A stretch of DNA of 64,000 nucleotides from SAR202 cluster bacterium AC-647-P02_OGT_505m (GTDB lineage Bacteria; Chloroflexota; Dehalococcoidia; Lucifugimonadales; UBA826): positions 1 through 64,000 of the forward strand of contig VEXB01000004.1 of the NCBI GenBank assembly GCA_009391195.1. The letters are read 5' to 3'. Positions 45,275-54,463 of this stretch are shown in pieces (positions within the stretch are counted from its first letter, which is position 1; each line of letters opens with the position of its first letter). The notes beneath the pieces are model-generated. The model saw only the letters and a program-made list of their open reading frames with translations. It was not told the origin of the DNA and made no database searches. Made by a program: the position numbers and the translations under genes.

Positions 45275-45985
45275 TTGTCGTATATCATTTCGATTATTAA
45301 ATTGTTGAATGGAGGATTAAATTCTTCTATAGCATCACTCGACACTTCTGTGCCTTTTAATCCAATGGAAAGGTATAAGAACGATTTTCGATGTATCTCT
45401 GCTGATTTGAGGAATGCGGATTTAGGGCAGTCTAGAGGCCCATTAGAGATTGACCGGCCTTGGGACGCCTATTCAGATGATCAGCTTGGTTTAATGGACC
45501 ATCTCGGAATTCGGGAATTTTTGGTTATGGGCTTCTGTATAGGAGGTCCCATGATCCATAACTTGCTTAAGCTAGCCGAGGACCGTGTCGTTGCAGCTGC
45601 GATGATGCAGCCCAGCGGATTTAGCCCGGAATATCCAAATATCTTCTACGAAAATAACACTGAACGCTGGGCTCCTCAGCTATGTGAAAAACGTTCAGAC
45701 ATTACTATGGCTCAAGTCCACGATTTTTTGACGAACATGTACACCGACCGTGCCGATTTTGTTTTCACAGTCTCACGCGATTTTGTGAGGTCCCTTCAGA
45801 CACCTCTACTAATAGCGCCCGATAATGTGCCGGCCCATCCGTATGAAGCCGCTATGGAAGTTGCTGAAATTGCGCCTAATTCAGAAACAACCATTTTCCC
45901 GTGGAAGGATTCTCAAGAGAATATTGATCGAGTTGTAGATCATGCTCGTCGATTTCTTAAGTTGCACGAACCAACAGTGGAATAG
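45275..45985 (+). CDS. Alpha/beta-hydrolase, apparently short at the N-terminus
   Basis: The reading frame matches the central and C-terminal parts of an alpha/beta hydrolase: LNGGLNSSIASLDTSVPFNPMERY holds the oxyanion-side loop, LVMGFCIGGPMIHNLL is the nucleophile elbow with cysteine in place of serine, and VDHARRFLK near the end is a candidate His region. The first about 25 residues typical of the family (the first two strands) are not found in any frame upstream, and only a TTG at 45275 could start it. It may be a 5'-truncated gene. The D of LLIAPDNVPAHP is a possible acid residue. Confidence 0.55.
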   Translation: MSYIISIIKLLNGGLNSSIASLDTSVPFNPMERYKNDFRCISADLRNADLGQSRGPLEIDRPWDAYSDDQLGLMDHLGIREFLVMGFCIGGPMIHNLLKLAEDRVVAAAMMQPSGFSPEYPNIFYENNTERWAPQLCEKRSDITMAQVHDFLTNMYTDRADFVFTVSRDFVRSLQTPLLIAPDNVPAHPYEAAMEVAEIAPNSETTIFPWKDSQENIDRVVDHARRFLKLHEPTVE

Positions 45986-46014
45986 GTACTTAGGATCTTG
46001 TTCAGGGGTAAAAA

Positions 46015-46091
46015 TGGAGGCGACGGGCGGATTCGAACCGCCGAATAGAGGTTTTGCAGACCTCCGCCTTAGACCGCTTGGCTACGTCGCC
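46015..46091 (-). tRNA. tRNA-Cys(GCA)
   Basis: The reverse strand folds as a full cloverleaf: acceptor GGCGACG/CGTCGCC, anticodon loop CTGCAAA (GCA), T-arm GGCGGTTCGAATCCGCC, discriminator T and encoded CCA (the 3 nt at 46015-46017). Confidence 0.97.
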
Positions 46092-46107
46092 TAATTAATC
46101 GCTGAAG

Positions 46108-46195
46108 TGGTGCCGAGGAGGAGACTCGAACTCCTACAGCCTGTACGGCCACAGCGCCCTCAACGCTGCGTGTCTACCAATTCCACCACCTCGGC
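46108..46195 (-). tRNA. tRNA-Leu(GAG)
   Basis: A class II tRNA on the reverse strand with acceptor GCCGAGG/CCTCGGC, anticodon loop TTGAGGG (GAG), a long variable arm, T-loop TTCGAGT and encoded CCA (46108-46110). It lies 16 nt from tRNA-Cys, so the two form a small array, with tRNA-Leu transcribed first. Confidence 0.96.
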
Positions 46196-46288
46196 AGTAT
46201 GACAACCCTTTCGAGCGTCAACTTCTCGTGGCAGGTAATTATATGCTGGCATTTATTAGCTGTCCATATAGTACGTTCAATACAGAAT

Positions 46289-47473
46289 TTACTGGTGAGC
46301 TCTGTTTCCATAGGGGAAATCAGGGACAATTTGGTTTCCCGTTGTAAATCTATCCTTCTTGAACATATTCAGGTATTCATTATCAGGCCCGTTACCACTT
46401 ACAAAGCTTGATACGATATGGCCTATGACAGGGGACAACTTGAACCCGTGGCCGCTAAAGCCGGCGACATTGTAGAGATTTTTAATAGTTGACGATTTGT
46501 CGACTATTGGATTGCCATCAGGGGTCATGTCATACAAGGATCCATACCCGCCACGACAAATAGCATTTCGGAATTCAGGGAACCTTCGGTTAATCCTAGA
46601 CCAGTAACGCTGAATGAAAATATGATCAGCATTTAACCCGAAGTTGTTAGGATCTGTGATTTCCATCATATCTTCCGGAGCCTCTCCTCCTATTAAGGTG
46701 TTTGGGCTACCGTCACTTCGGTAATAGGCACCACAGGTGTGGTCTATCACAATAGTTTCTAAGTTTTTTAGGGATGGGGGTCTTCTCATGTGAACCATCT
46801 GAACCCTTATAGGTTCAATTGGTAGTTCTTCGCCGAGTGGGTTAAGCAAAATATTTGCCCAAGGTCCAGTGACGTTGATCACAACATCGGCATCAAATGT
46901 TCCATTGTTTGTGGAAACTCCAACGACTCTGTTTCCCCGTGTTCTTATGCTAGTAACTTCGCAATCTGTATGGATTTCCGCCCCATATTTTATGGCCTCT
47001 GAGGCAAATGAGTAGGTAGTAGCTACGGGATCTGCATAACCGGCTTCTGGTTCGAATAATGCCGTTTCTATGTCATCTAAAACGGCATCAGGAATCATTT
47101 CAGCCACGTTTTTAGCATCCAAAGTCTCGATTGGTACGCCCTCCGCACGATTCATTTTTGCATTATTGCGAGCGGAGCCAGCGTCATTCTCACCAAAAAG
47201 GAGTATTCGGCCGGTTTTACGGAAATTTATATCGTACCCATGTTCTTTGGGCCATTCCTCAAAAAACTTTCGGGCTTGCGATGACATTCGTACCAATTCG
47301 GGTGTTAAGTAATGCTCGCGGATCATTGCGCCGGAACGGCCAGTGGCTCCCGTCGCAAGTCCTTTCTTCTCTAGTACTGCAACACTACCTATGCCCATTT
47401 TGGCCAAATGCATAGCTATACTGGTTCCATTGACCCCGCCGCCGATGATGAGGAAGTCGTAAGCACTATTCAT
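46289..47473 (-). CDS. FAD-dependent amine/sarcosine oxidase-like protein (DAO family)
   Basis: The 394-residue flavoprotein starts with the Rossmann FAD loop YDFLIIGGGVNGTSIAMHLAK, then VLEKKGLATGATGRSGAMIREHY near residue 33-55, typical of the sarcosine oxidase beta/glycine oxidase family. ADVVINVTGPWAN near residue 195 and the closing MTPDGNPIVDKSS...YNVAGFSGHGFKLSPVIG support it. It would oxidise a secondary or primary amino acid or a betaine derivative. A SDR gene follows upstream on the same strand with a 45-nt gap. Confidence 0.87.
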   Translation of the reverse strand: MNSAYDFLIIGGGVNGTSIAMHLAKMGIGSVAVLEKKGLATGATGRSGAMIREHYLTPELVRMSSQARKFFEEWPKEHGYDINFRKTGRILLFGENDAGSARNNAKMNRAEGVPIETLDAKNVAEMIPDAVLDDIETALFEPEAGYADPVATTYSFASEAIKYGAEIHTDCEVTSIRTRGNRVVGVSTNNGTFDADVVINVTGPWANILLNPLGEELPIEPIRVQMVHMRRPPSLKNLETIVIDHTCGAYYRSDGSPNTLIGGEAPEDMMEITDPNNFGLNADHIFIQRYWSRINRRFPEFRNAICRGGYGSLYDMTPDGNPIVDKSSTIKNLYNVAGFSGHGFKLSPVIGHIVSSFVSGNGPDNEYLNMFKKDRFTTGNQIVPDFPYGNRAHQ

Positions 47474-47518
47474 ATACTTTTCCTAAAATTAAAAATTGTA
47501 GATCAAGACGGACTGCGA

Positions 47519-48322
47519 CTATATCTTAGCTGCTACCCCACCATCTATATTTATGATCTCAGAAGTTATGAAGCTTGAATCTTCACATGCTAAAAATAAA
47601 ACTAGGTTTGCCACATCAGTTGGGTACCCCGGCCCAGGAATTATCTGGGCCATGTTGAACATGTCTTCGAAAACATGGTGCCCTCCGTCGGCATCGTCGA
47701 TTGTTCCACGAGTGGCTCCTGGAGTCATTATCTGGCCAGGTCTTATGCAGTTCACTCTGATATTGTGTTTTCCTCCAACTCCGGCCATATATCTGGTGAG
47801 AGCATCGACTCCTGCTTTCGCAGCGTAATATGATGGGGCGGTGGCTCCAAATTCATCTAACATTTTGGGGCTAAAGCCGCGCTGAGCGGCTAATGAAGAC
47901 ATGTTTATAACAGTCCCTCCTCCTGATTTAATCAGGTGGGGCCATACTGCCCTAGAAACGTAGAATGTGCCGTTCAGGTTGTCGTTAATTACACTGTTCC
48001 ACTCCTCAGTGGTTGAGTTGGGGAAATCTCCACCTCCACCGTGACCAGCATTGTTGAAGAGAACATGTACTGAGCCGTATATTGCCGACGCCTTTTCGAT
48101 CGCTTGATTTACAGAATCAGGTTCTCCAACATCGCATTGCACAAATGTGCATTCTCCGCCCTCAGCACGGACAGACTCTTGAACTTTTAGCCCTTCAACT
48201 TCTCTCCTAGCTAAGATCAATACTTTTGATCCCTCTTTGGCAAAAAGATGTGCTGTTGAAGCACCTATTCCACTGTTGCCCCCCGTTATTATCGACACTT
48301 TGTTGGTTAGTTTCCCTGACAT
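47519..48322 (-). CDS. Short-chain dehydrogenase/reductase
   Basis: The 267-residue SDR has the cofactor loop IITGGNSGIGASTAHLF near residue 10, NNAGHG near residue 90, the catalytic serine in INMSSLAAQRGF near residue 142 and YYAAKAGVDALTRYMAG near residue 165, ending with SSFITSEIINIDGGVAAKI. The track ORF starts 24 codons earlier at 48394, but AGGAG sits just before the ATG at 48322, giving MSGKLTNKVS, the usual SDR start. Substrate is unknown. Confidence 0.88.
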   Translation of the reverse strand: MSGKLTNKVSIITGGNSGIGASTAHLFAKEGSKVLILARREVEGLKVQESVRAEGGECTFVQCDVGEPDSVNQAIEKASAIYGSVHVLFNNAGHGGGGDFPNSTTEEWNSVINDNLNGTFYVSRAVWPHLIKSGGGTVINMSSLAAQRGFSPKMLDEFGATAPSYYAAKAGVDALTRYMAGVGGKHNIRVNCIRPGQIMTPGATRGTIDDADGGHHVFEDMFNMAQIIPGPGYPTDVANLVLFLACEDSSFITSEIINIDGGVAAKI

Positions 48323-48564
48323 AATGGCTCCTAATTTCTTTTCAGAAAATCGATTTTGTGGATTCAGCATACAACGAAACAGCTGGACTTTCACTTATGT
48401 GGATCTGGCAACTAATTCTATGAAAACAATTCTTGTTTGATACAGCGTTTTTGTGTAACCACCGTGAAGGAAATTTCTGGTCCAACTGATTTAAACAAAT
48501 AGACTTGTGGAGAGATCGTATACTGAGGCTAAGGGATACGAAACAATCTGGAGGGACGAAATTT

Positions 48565-49290
48565 ATGAGTGATCTAGACCCGATATCTGAAGAAACTTTG
48601 CGCATACTCAAAAACATTCCTACGCAAACACTGATTGATGGACTGTGGGTAAAAGGCTGGCCTTCGACATATGTTGAAGGTGCCATACCCTTGAGATTAG
48701 GCCAATCTATGGCTGGAAGGGCTGTGACTTTGAGATTTGTGCCTCATAGGCCAGATTTGGCTGGAGATAAACCGAAGGGAGAAAATTCTGCTGAGTATGT
48801 GGCGATTGAGCTTTGTGGCCCTAACGAGGTTTTGGTGATCGACGCATTGGGATGGAAGTACAGCTCTATCGGTGGAGATATAAAGTTTATGCGCCTTATG
48901 CAGAGGAAAGTAGGGGGCCTTGTAACAGATGGAGGGGTACGCGATAGTGTTGTGTTAAAAGAATACGGATTTCCAGTGTTTTCAGCCAGCACAACTGCAA
49001 AGCAAGGGCCAGCGGATTTCTGGCCTTGGCAGGTTAATGACGCAATTCAATGCGGGGGAGTACTCGTACGACCGGGAGATGCGATCGTAGGAGATGACGA
49101 TGGTGTCGTAGTTGTGCCCAAGTCCGAGATCGAAGATGTTATACGGATTGCTCACCAGAGAGAAGAAGTGGAAGAAGTAATCAAGCAACAATTAGAAATT
49201 GAGGAGTGTTCGCCAGGAAAATATTATCCATTCAATGATAAGACCTGGAAACTATATGAGGAGAAGACAGGAAAGAAACCTTTGGTATGA
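48565..49290 (+). CDS. RraA-family aldolase/demethylmenaquinone-methyltransferase-like protein
   Basis: The 241-residue product matches the RraA/HMG-aldolase family: PTQTLIDGLWVKGWP near residue 19, AVTLRFVPHRPD near 55, VLVIDALGWKYSSIGGDI near 87, GGLVTDGGVRDSVVLKEYGFPVF near residue 119 with the metal/substrate GGxRD signature, and DDDGVVVVPKSEIEDV near 178. Members cleave 4-hydroxy-4-methyl-2-oxoglutarate or decarboxylate oxaloacetate; a role as RNase E regulator is limited to enterobacterial RraA. GGAGG 10 nt before ATG 48565 sets the start. Confidence 0.88.
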   Translation: MSDLDPISEETLRILKNIPTQTLIDGLWVKGWPSTYVEGAIPLRLGQSMAGRAVTLRFVPHRPDLAGDKPKGENSAEYVAIELCGPNEVLVIDALGWKYSSIGGDIKFMRLMQRKVGGLVTDGGVRDSVVLKEYGFPVFSASTTAKQGPADFWPWQVNDAIQCGGVLVRPGDAIVGDDDGVVVVPKSEIEDVIRIAHQREEVEEVIKQQLEIEECSPGKYYPFNDKTWKLYEEKTGKKPLV

Positions 49291-49324
49291 AAATTTCTTG
49301 ACACAATGTAGAGCATTTCCTAAC

Positions 49325-49585
49325 CTTTAATGGAAAATAAGCTGAGAAGGAGAAGAGTAGGCTTCAACCGTGGTTAAGCGAACCCTGTATGGTGTGAGAG
49401 GGTACCTTAGGAAAGCCGAATATCGCTCTGGAGCATCGGACTGAAAATATTTTGAGTAGGATTCGACGGTGTACCCGCCGTTATTGGGAGAACCTTTAAG
49501 AGCCTCTTTATTGAGAGGAACAAGGGTGGTACCGCGGACTGTAAAAAGGCCCGTCCCTTGCGTTAGGGACGGGCCTTTTTACGTT
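49325..49585 (+). promoter_or_regulatory. Isoleucine T-box riboswitch leader of ileS
   Basis: The conserved T-box sequence AGGGTGGTACCGCG is at 49523-49536. The stem I region carries GAGAAGGAGAAGAGTAGG, and the specifier loop GAATATCGC has the codon ATC (49422-49424), matching isoleucine and the ileS gene downstream. A CCTCT...GAGAGG stem III precedes the T-box. Uncharged tRNA-Ile would stabilise an antiterminator and permit ileS transcription. The limits of the leader are approximate. Confidence 0.95.
49543..49580 (+). terminator. T-box regulated intrinsic terminator
   Basis: AAAAAGGCCCGTCCCT pairs exactly with AGGGACGGGCCTTTTT across a 6-nt loop, followed by the T-run contained in the arm. 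It is the default stop of the ileS T-box, in competition with the antiterminator. Confidence 0.93.
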
Positions 49586-49612
49586 TAATATTTGTCGAAG
49601 TGGGAGTTATTA

Positions 49613-52600
49613 ATGTTCAAATCGGTTGATGCCAAGGTGGACTTTCCGGAGATGGAGAGGGGAATACTCCGGTGGTGGGAAGAAAATAATATTTCCGAAA
49701 AGTATATGGCGCGCAATGAAAAGTCTGATAAGCGTTACTCCTTTATAGATGGCCCGATAACTGCTAATAATCCGATGGGCGTTCACCATGCTTGGGGAAG
49801 AGGTTACAAAGACCTATTCACACGTTTCAGAACCATGCAGGGATATCAGCAGCGGTATCAGAATGGTTTCGATGGACAAGGTCTGTGGATAGAGGTTGAG
49901 GTTGAGAAAGAGCTCGGATTCGGCTCAAAAACCGACATCGAAGAGTATGGAGTGGACAAATTTGTCACTCTTTGCAAAGAGAGAGTACAAAGATTTTCCG
50001 ATGTGATTACAAGCCAGTCAATTCGTTTAGGTTATTGGATGGACTGGGACAATTCCTACCACACTATGTCAGACGAAAACAATTACACAATCTGGCATTT
50101 TTTGAAGGTATGTAATGACAAAGGATTGATTTATGAAGGTACAGACGTTATGCCTTGGTGCCCAAGATGTAGCACTGGTCTGTCTGAGCATGAAATTGTC
50201 ACGGAAGGTTACGTCGAGATAGTACATCCAGGTTTGTTTGTTAGGTTTCCCTTAGTTAATGATGGCCAGAGCAGTCATGCGCAAGAGTCCATTTTGATTT
50301 GGACTACTACACCTTGGACATTGAGTTCAAATGTAGCAGCTGCTGTGAATCCTGATATGGATTATGTAAAAGTGTCCCAAAGGGATGAATTCATATTCGT
50401 TGCGAAAGGGCAAATATCGTCAATTAAAGGTGATTACAGCATCGTCGAGGAACTGAAGGGAACTTCACTTGTGGGGAGAACTTATTCTGGACCCTTTGAT
50501 GAGCTACCAGCTCAGGAAGGGGTTGTTCACAGAATTGTTGCATGGGATGAGGTGTCGGAGGGAGAAGGCACAGGAATTGTGCATATCGCTCCAGGAGCTG
50601 GTAAGGAGGACTTTGCATTAGGGAAAGAAGAAAACCTTGTGCCTATTGCACCTCTTGACGACCTGGGGAATTTTGTCGACGGCTTTGACTGGTTAACCGG
50701 ACTAAATGTCTATGATGTAAATGACCGAATTTATGAAAGCCTTAAGTCCAAGAATGTTTTTTATAACCTTGAAAGGTATCCCCATCGCTATCCTCACTGC
50801 TGGCGCTGTAGCTCTGAGCTCGTGTTTCGGCTAGTTGATGAATGGTTTATAAGTATGGATCCTTTGAGAGAATCCCTGGCACGGGTTACCCAGAACATAA
50901 ACTGGGTCCCTGAATTCGGTATGAAAAGAGAGTTAGACTGGCTAAGAAACATGGATGATTGGATGATTTCCAAGAAGAGATACTATGGCTTGGCTCTTCC
51001 TATATACAAATGTGAATGTGGTCATTTCGAAGTCATGGGTAGTGAGGATGAACTTAAGGAACGAGCTATAGAAGGCTGGGATGACTTCGAAGGCAATTCT
51101 CCCCATCGACCTTGGATTGACTCTGTAAAAATATCGTGCGAGTCATGTGGAGCAAAGACCGAAAGGATTATCGATGTTGGTAACCCGTGGCTAGATGCGG
51201 GAATCGTATCTTTCTCTACCTTGCAATACAGACATGATAAAGACTATTGGAAAAAGTGGTTTCCTGCAGATTGGATCTCTGAGAGTTTTCCCGGGCAGTA
51301 TCGTAACTGGTTCTATTCATTGCTAGTTATGAGTACCGTTTTAGCCGATTCAGAGCCATGTGAAAACATATTCAGCTACGCCCTCATGAGAGATGAAAGC
51401 GGCGAGGAGATGCACAAGAGCAAGGGAAATGCGATCTGGTTCGAAGATGCTGCTGAGAAGATGGGAGTTGACGCCATGCGATGGCAGTTTGCCCGGCAAA
51501 ATCCAGCTTCAAATCTTAATTTTGGATTCGATACAACGGACGAAATCCGAAGACAATTTCTTATCCCTTTATGGAATGTATATTCCTTTTTCACTACCTA
51601 CGCAAATATTGATCAATTTGACCCATCCATAGAATTTCCAGATGCTAAGGAAAGAACAGAACTTGATAGATGGATTTTGAGTGAAGTCAACTCTTTGATC
51701 GCTACCGTGACCGAGGGTTTGGAATCATTTCAACCAGAAAGGATTACTAGAGAAGTTGAGTTGTTTTCTGAGTATTTGTCCAACTGGTATGTGCGACGGA
51801 GTAGAAGAAGATTCTGGAAAGAAGGTTTACTCAATAACAGCGCAGTAGGCTCGGACCAGGATAAATTATCGGCATACGCGACTCTCTACGAAGTTCTTCT
51901 AACCCTTACTAAATTATTAGCGCCTGTAATGCCTTTTGTTACGGAATCTATTTATCAGAATTTGACGGGCGGGCAGGCTTGGTCAAAGGAAAGCGTACAT
52001 TTAGAGGATTATCCAATTTCGGATGAATCACTTGTAGATTCAGATCTGTCGGACAGGACCCGACTAGCTATGAGACTATCCAGTATGGGTAGATCTGCTC
52101 GCAGCAAAGCAGGAATAAAGGTTAGGCAACCGCTTGAGAGTCTCTTTGTTCACACTCGTACCCCATCTGAATCGCAGATGTTGACGATGGTTGAGGACCA
52201 AATACTTGATGAACTGAATGTTAAAAAAATAGTTTCAGTCGCTGATGCCTCAGATATTGTAAGTTTTCGGATTCAACCAAACTTGCCAGTATTGGGTCCA
52301 AAATACGGGAGAAAAATTGGCGAGATTCGCACTCTGCTTGAAGAGGCTGATCCTGAGATTATAAGAAAATCAGTTGAATCAGGCACACCTGTTCGTATAG
52401 GTGAATTTTCTTTAGATCCTTCAGACATTCTTATCACAGCCACTGAGCTTGATGGCGTATCTTCTACCACCGATAGCGGCTATGCAGTGGGGATATCATC
52501 GGAGGTGTCGGAAGAGCTAGAGAAAGAAGGTCTAGCTAGAGAATTTGTACACATGATACAAAATATGAGGAAGTCTGCTGGCTTTGAGATATCGGATCGC

Positions 52601-52780
52601 ATACTACTAAACGTTTCAGGGTCAGATCATGTCTTAACTGTACTCAAGGAATACTCTGAATATGTTTCCCAGGAAACTCTAGCTGATAATCTTGACCAAG
52701 ATTTAATTGAGACCGAATCATTTAATGAAGATCACGATATTGGTGGAGAGCATGTGACAATCTCAATTAAGAGGAGTTGA
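49613..52780 (+). CDS. ileS: Isoleucyl-tRNA synthetase
   Basis: This 1055-residue class I synthetase has the HIGH-type motif GVHHAWGRG near residues 57-65, the editing domain with TTTPWTLSSNVAAAVNPD near residue 230, EWFISMDP and the KMSKS-type motif MHKSKGNAIW near residue 600. Zinc-binding-like cysteines occur in CECGHFEVM and CESCGAKTE. The track start (49592, TTG) is replaced by ATG 49613, with GGGAG 6 nt upstream. The length and sequence match the eukaryote-like IleS class found in many bacteria. Regulation is by the T-box immediately upstream. Confidence 0.96.
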   Translation: MFKSVDAKVDFPEMERGILRWWEENNISEKYMARNEKSDKRYSFIDGPITANNPMGVHHAWGRGYKDLFTRFRTMQGYQQRYQNGFDGQGLWIEVEVEKELGFGSKTDIEEYGVDKFVTLCKERVQRFSDVITSQSIRLGYWMDWDNSYHTMSDENNYTIWHFLKVCNDKGLIYEGTDVMPWCPRCSTGLSEHEIVTEGYVEIVHPGLFVRFPLVNDGQSSHAQESILIWTTTPWTLSSNVAAAVNPDMDYVKVSQRDEFIFVAKGQISSIKGDYSIVEELKGTSLVGRTYSGPFDELPAQEGVVHRIVAWDEVSEGEGTGIVHIAPGAGKEDFALGKEENLVPIAPLDDLGNFVDGFDWLTGLNVYDVNDRIYESLKSKNVFYNLERYPHRYPHCWRCSSELVFRLVDEWFISMDPLRESLARVTQNINWVPEFGMKRELDWLRNMDDWMISKKRYYGLALPIYKCECGHFEVMGSEDELKERAIEGWDDFEGNSPHRPWIDSVKISCESCGAKTERIIDVGNPWLDAGIVSFSTLQYRHDKDYWKKWFPADWISESFPGQYRNWFYSLLVMSTVLADSEPCENIFSYALMRDESGEEMHKSKGNAIWFEDAAEKMGVDAMRWQFARQNPASNLNFGFDTTDEIRRQFLIPLWNVYSFFTTYANIDQFDPSIEFPDAKERTELDRWILSEVNSLIATVTEGLESFQPERITREVELFSEYLSNWYVRRSRRRFWKEGLLNNSAVGSDQDKLSAYATLYEVLLTLTKLLAPVMPFVTESIYQNLTGGQAWSKESVHLEDYPISDESLVDSDLSDRTRLAMRLSSMGRSARSKAGIKVRQPLESLFVHTRTPSESQMLTMVEDQILDELNVKKIVSVADASDIVSFRIQPNLPVLGPKYGRKIGEIRTLLEEADPEIIRKSVESGTPVRIGEFSLDPSDILITATELDGVSSTTDSGYAVGISSEVSEELEKEGLAREFVHMIQNMRKSAGFEISDRILLNVSGSDHVLTVLKEYSEYVSQETLADNLDQDLIETESFNEDHDIGGEHVTISIKRS

Positions 52781-52807
52781 GCATTACTATTGGGATGACA
52801 AATTAGA

Positions 52808-54403
52808 TCATCCTTCGTAGGTGACTTTTCCTCCTACTACTGTTCTGATGATGGGAATGTCCTTGATCTCTAACTCATCGGTTTGCGTGGGGTCTTTTGC
52901 CAACACGACGAAATCGGCTAGCTTACCTGGTTCAATCGAGCCTTTATCATTCTCTTCAAAAGAGGCGTAGGCTCCGTTTAAGGTATAGATTTTGAGTGCA
53001 TCGGAGACGGAAATTTTCTGACTTCCCCCCCATACTTGTCCGTTTATGTCTGTTCGAGTAACACAACTTTGTATTCCCAATAACGGCTCGAATGGACCAG
53101 GTGGGTAATCTGTAGCCCCAGTGCTAATCACCCCATAATCCATAAATGATTTTTGAGCGAACATCCATTCCAACCTGTCATTTCCGTAATACTTCATTTT
53201 TTCACCATGGTAATAAACGTAGGTGCAAAATGGGGTGGCTAATGTGCCGGTTTTACGCATACGTTGGAGAAGTTGAGGATTAACAAGGGTGCAGTGTTCG
53301 ATACGATGCCTCGGATTATTTCTTGGGTGTCTTTTAAGGGCTTTTTCATAGGCTGAGAGAACCATATCTATCGCCGTATCACCATTGGCATGTATGCAGA
53401 CCTGAAATCCGGACTTATGTATTTCTGCAACCGCTTCTTCCATCTCTTCCTTATCCATTGCCTGTATCCCAGAATGATTATCTTCAGAGTTGCAATATGA
53501 ACCAGATATATGCGCTGTGCGGGCCGCGATCGCTCCGTCGGCCACCATTTTTATTCCACCTATTTTCAAACGATTGTTGCCAAATCCACTTCTTATGCCA
53601 GAGCTCTTTAGATTATGGAAGTGTTCCCGTTTCATCAACGTATACACTCTTAGAGTCAACTCGTCCCTGTCTAGGCTCTCCTGATAGACGGATAATTCAT
53701 CCGCTGACACTGCGGCATCGTGAACACTGGTTAAACCTGACTCAGACAGCATTTGTCCTATAAGCTTTAGTCCAGAACGACGGTCGTTTGTCGTTACAGT
53801 GGGAAGTATTTTCATAACAGGCTCGACAGCTCTTTCATATATGACACCATTTAAACGCCCAGAAGCAGAATCCCGACCCAATCTTCCCCCAGGAGGGTCA
53901 ACAGACTCCTCGGTATAGCCTGTTAGTTCTAGAGCTTTGCTATTAAGAAAATATACGTGTCCTGCCCGGTGTGTTACGAAAACAGGAAGTTCTTTCGATA
54001 CGAGATCTAAATCTTTTCTGGTCAAAAATCTATTTTCGACGGTCTTTGTATCGTCAAATTTAAATCCTTGAATCCATCCATACGATTTTGTTTCTTCGAC
54101 CCTTGCTCTCAATATTTTTACAATGTCTTTAATAGATCTCTGGTCGCAGTCAGCTGCCATCACATGCATCGTTCCGCTGCTTAAAACGTGTATGTGTGCA
54201 TCGATAAACCCTGGGATGACTGTCATACCTTCAAGATCGATAATTTTTGTGGTGCTGGTTGACAGCATTTCCATATCACTATCTGTACCTATGGAAATAA
54301 AACGCCCATTCTTGACCGCGAAACTTTCCGCTATGGGATTTTGCTTATCAACTGTGATGATGTTCGCATTTTTTACGATGAGATCGGCTACGTGGTCACT
54401 CAT
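52808..54403 (-). CDS. YtcJ-like amidohydrolase
   Basis: The 531-residue enzyme belongs to the amidohydrolase-3 branch with GMTVIPGFIDAHIHVLSSG near residues 56-74 as first metal site, a long insertion, VCIHANGDTAIDMVL near residue 339, RIEHCTLVNPQLL near residue 366, and STGATDYPPGPFEPLLGI near residue 428. The C-terminal LADFVVLAKDP segment closes the composite barrel domain. Substrates in this family are mostly undefined. It lies between ileS and lysS, converging on ileS with a gap of 27 nt. Confidence 0.87.
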   Translation of the reverse strand: MSDHVADLIVKNANIITVDKQNPIAESFAVKNGRFISIGTDSDMEMLSTSTTKIIDLEGMTVIPGFIDAHIHVLSSGTMHVMAADCDQRSIKDIVKILRARVEETKSYGWIQGFKFDDTKTVENRFLTRKDLDLVSKELPVFVTHRAGHVYFLNSKALELTGYTEESVDPPGGRLGRDSASGRLNGVIYERAVEPVMKILPTVTTNDRRSGLKLIGQMLSESGLTSVHDAAVSADELSVYQESLDRDELTLRVYTLMKREHFHNLKSSGIRSGFGNNRLKIGGIKMVADGAIAARTAHISGSYCNSEDNHSGIQAMDKEEMEEAVAEIHKSGFQVCIHANGDTAIDMVLSAYEKALKRHPRNNPRHRIEHCTLVNPQLLQRMRKTGTLATPFCTYVYYHGEKMKYYGNDRLEWMFAQKSFMDYGVISTGATDYPPGPFEPLLGIQSCVTRTDINGQVWGGSQKISVSDALKIYTLNGAYASFEENDKGSIEPGKLADFVVLAKDPTQTDELEIKDIPIIRTVVGGKVTYEG

Positions 54404-54463
54404 TAAGTTCCCATTTGAAGTGTCTGCTTAAACTAGGGATTTTTATTGCCATAAAATCTGATT

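Noticed and set aside
46015-46195. tRNA-associated integration site
   Set aside because: The two tRNA genes have intact ends, and no integrase or repeated tRNA 3' end is visible nearby.
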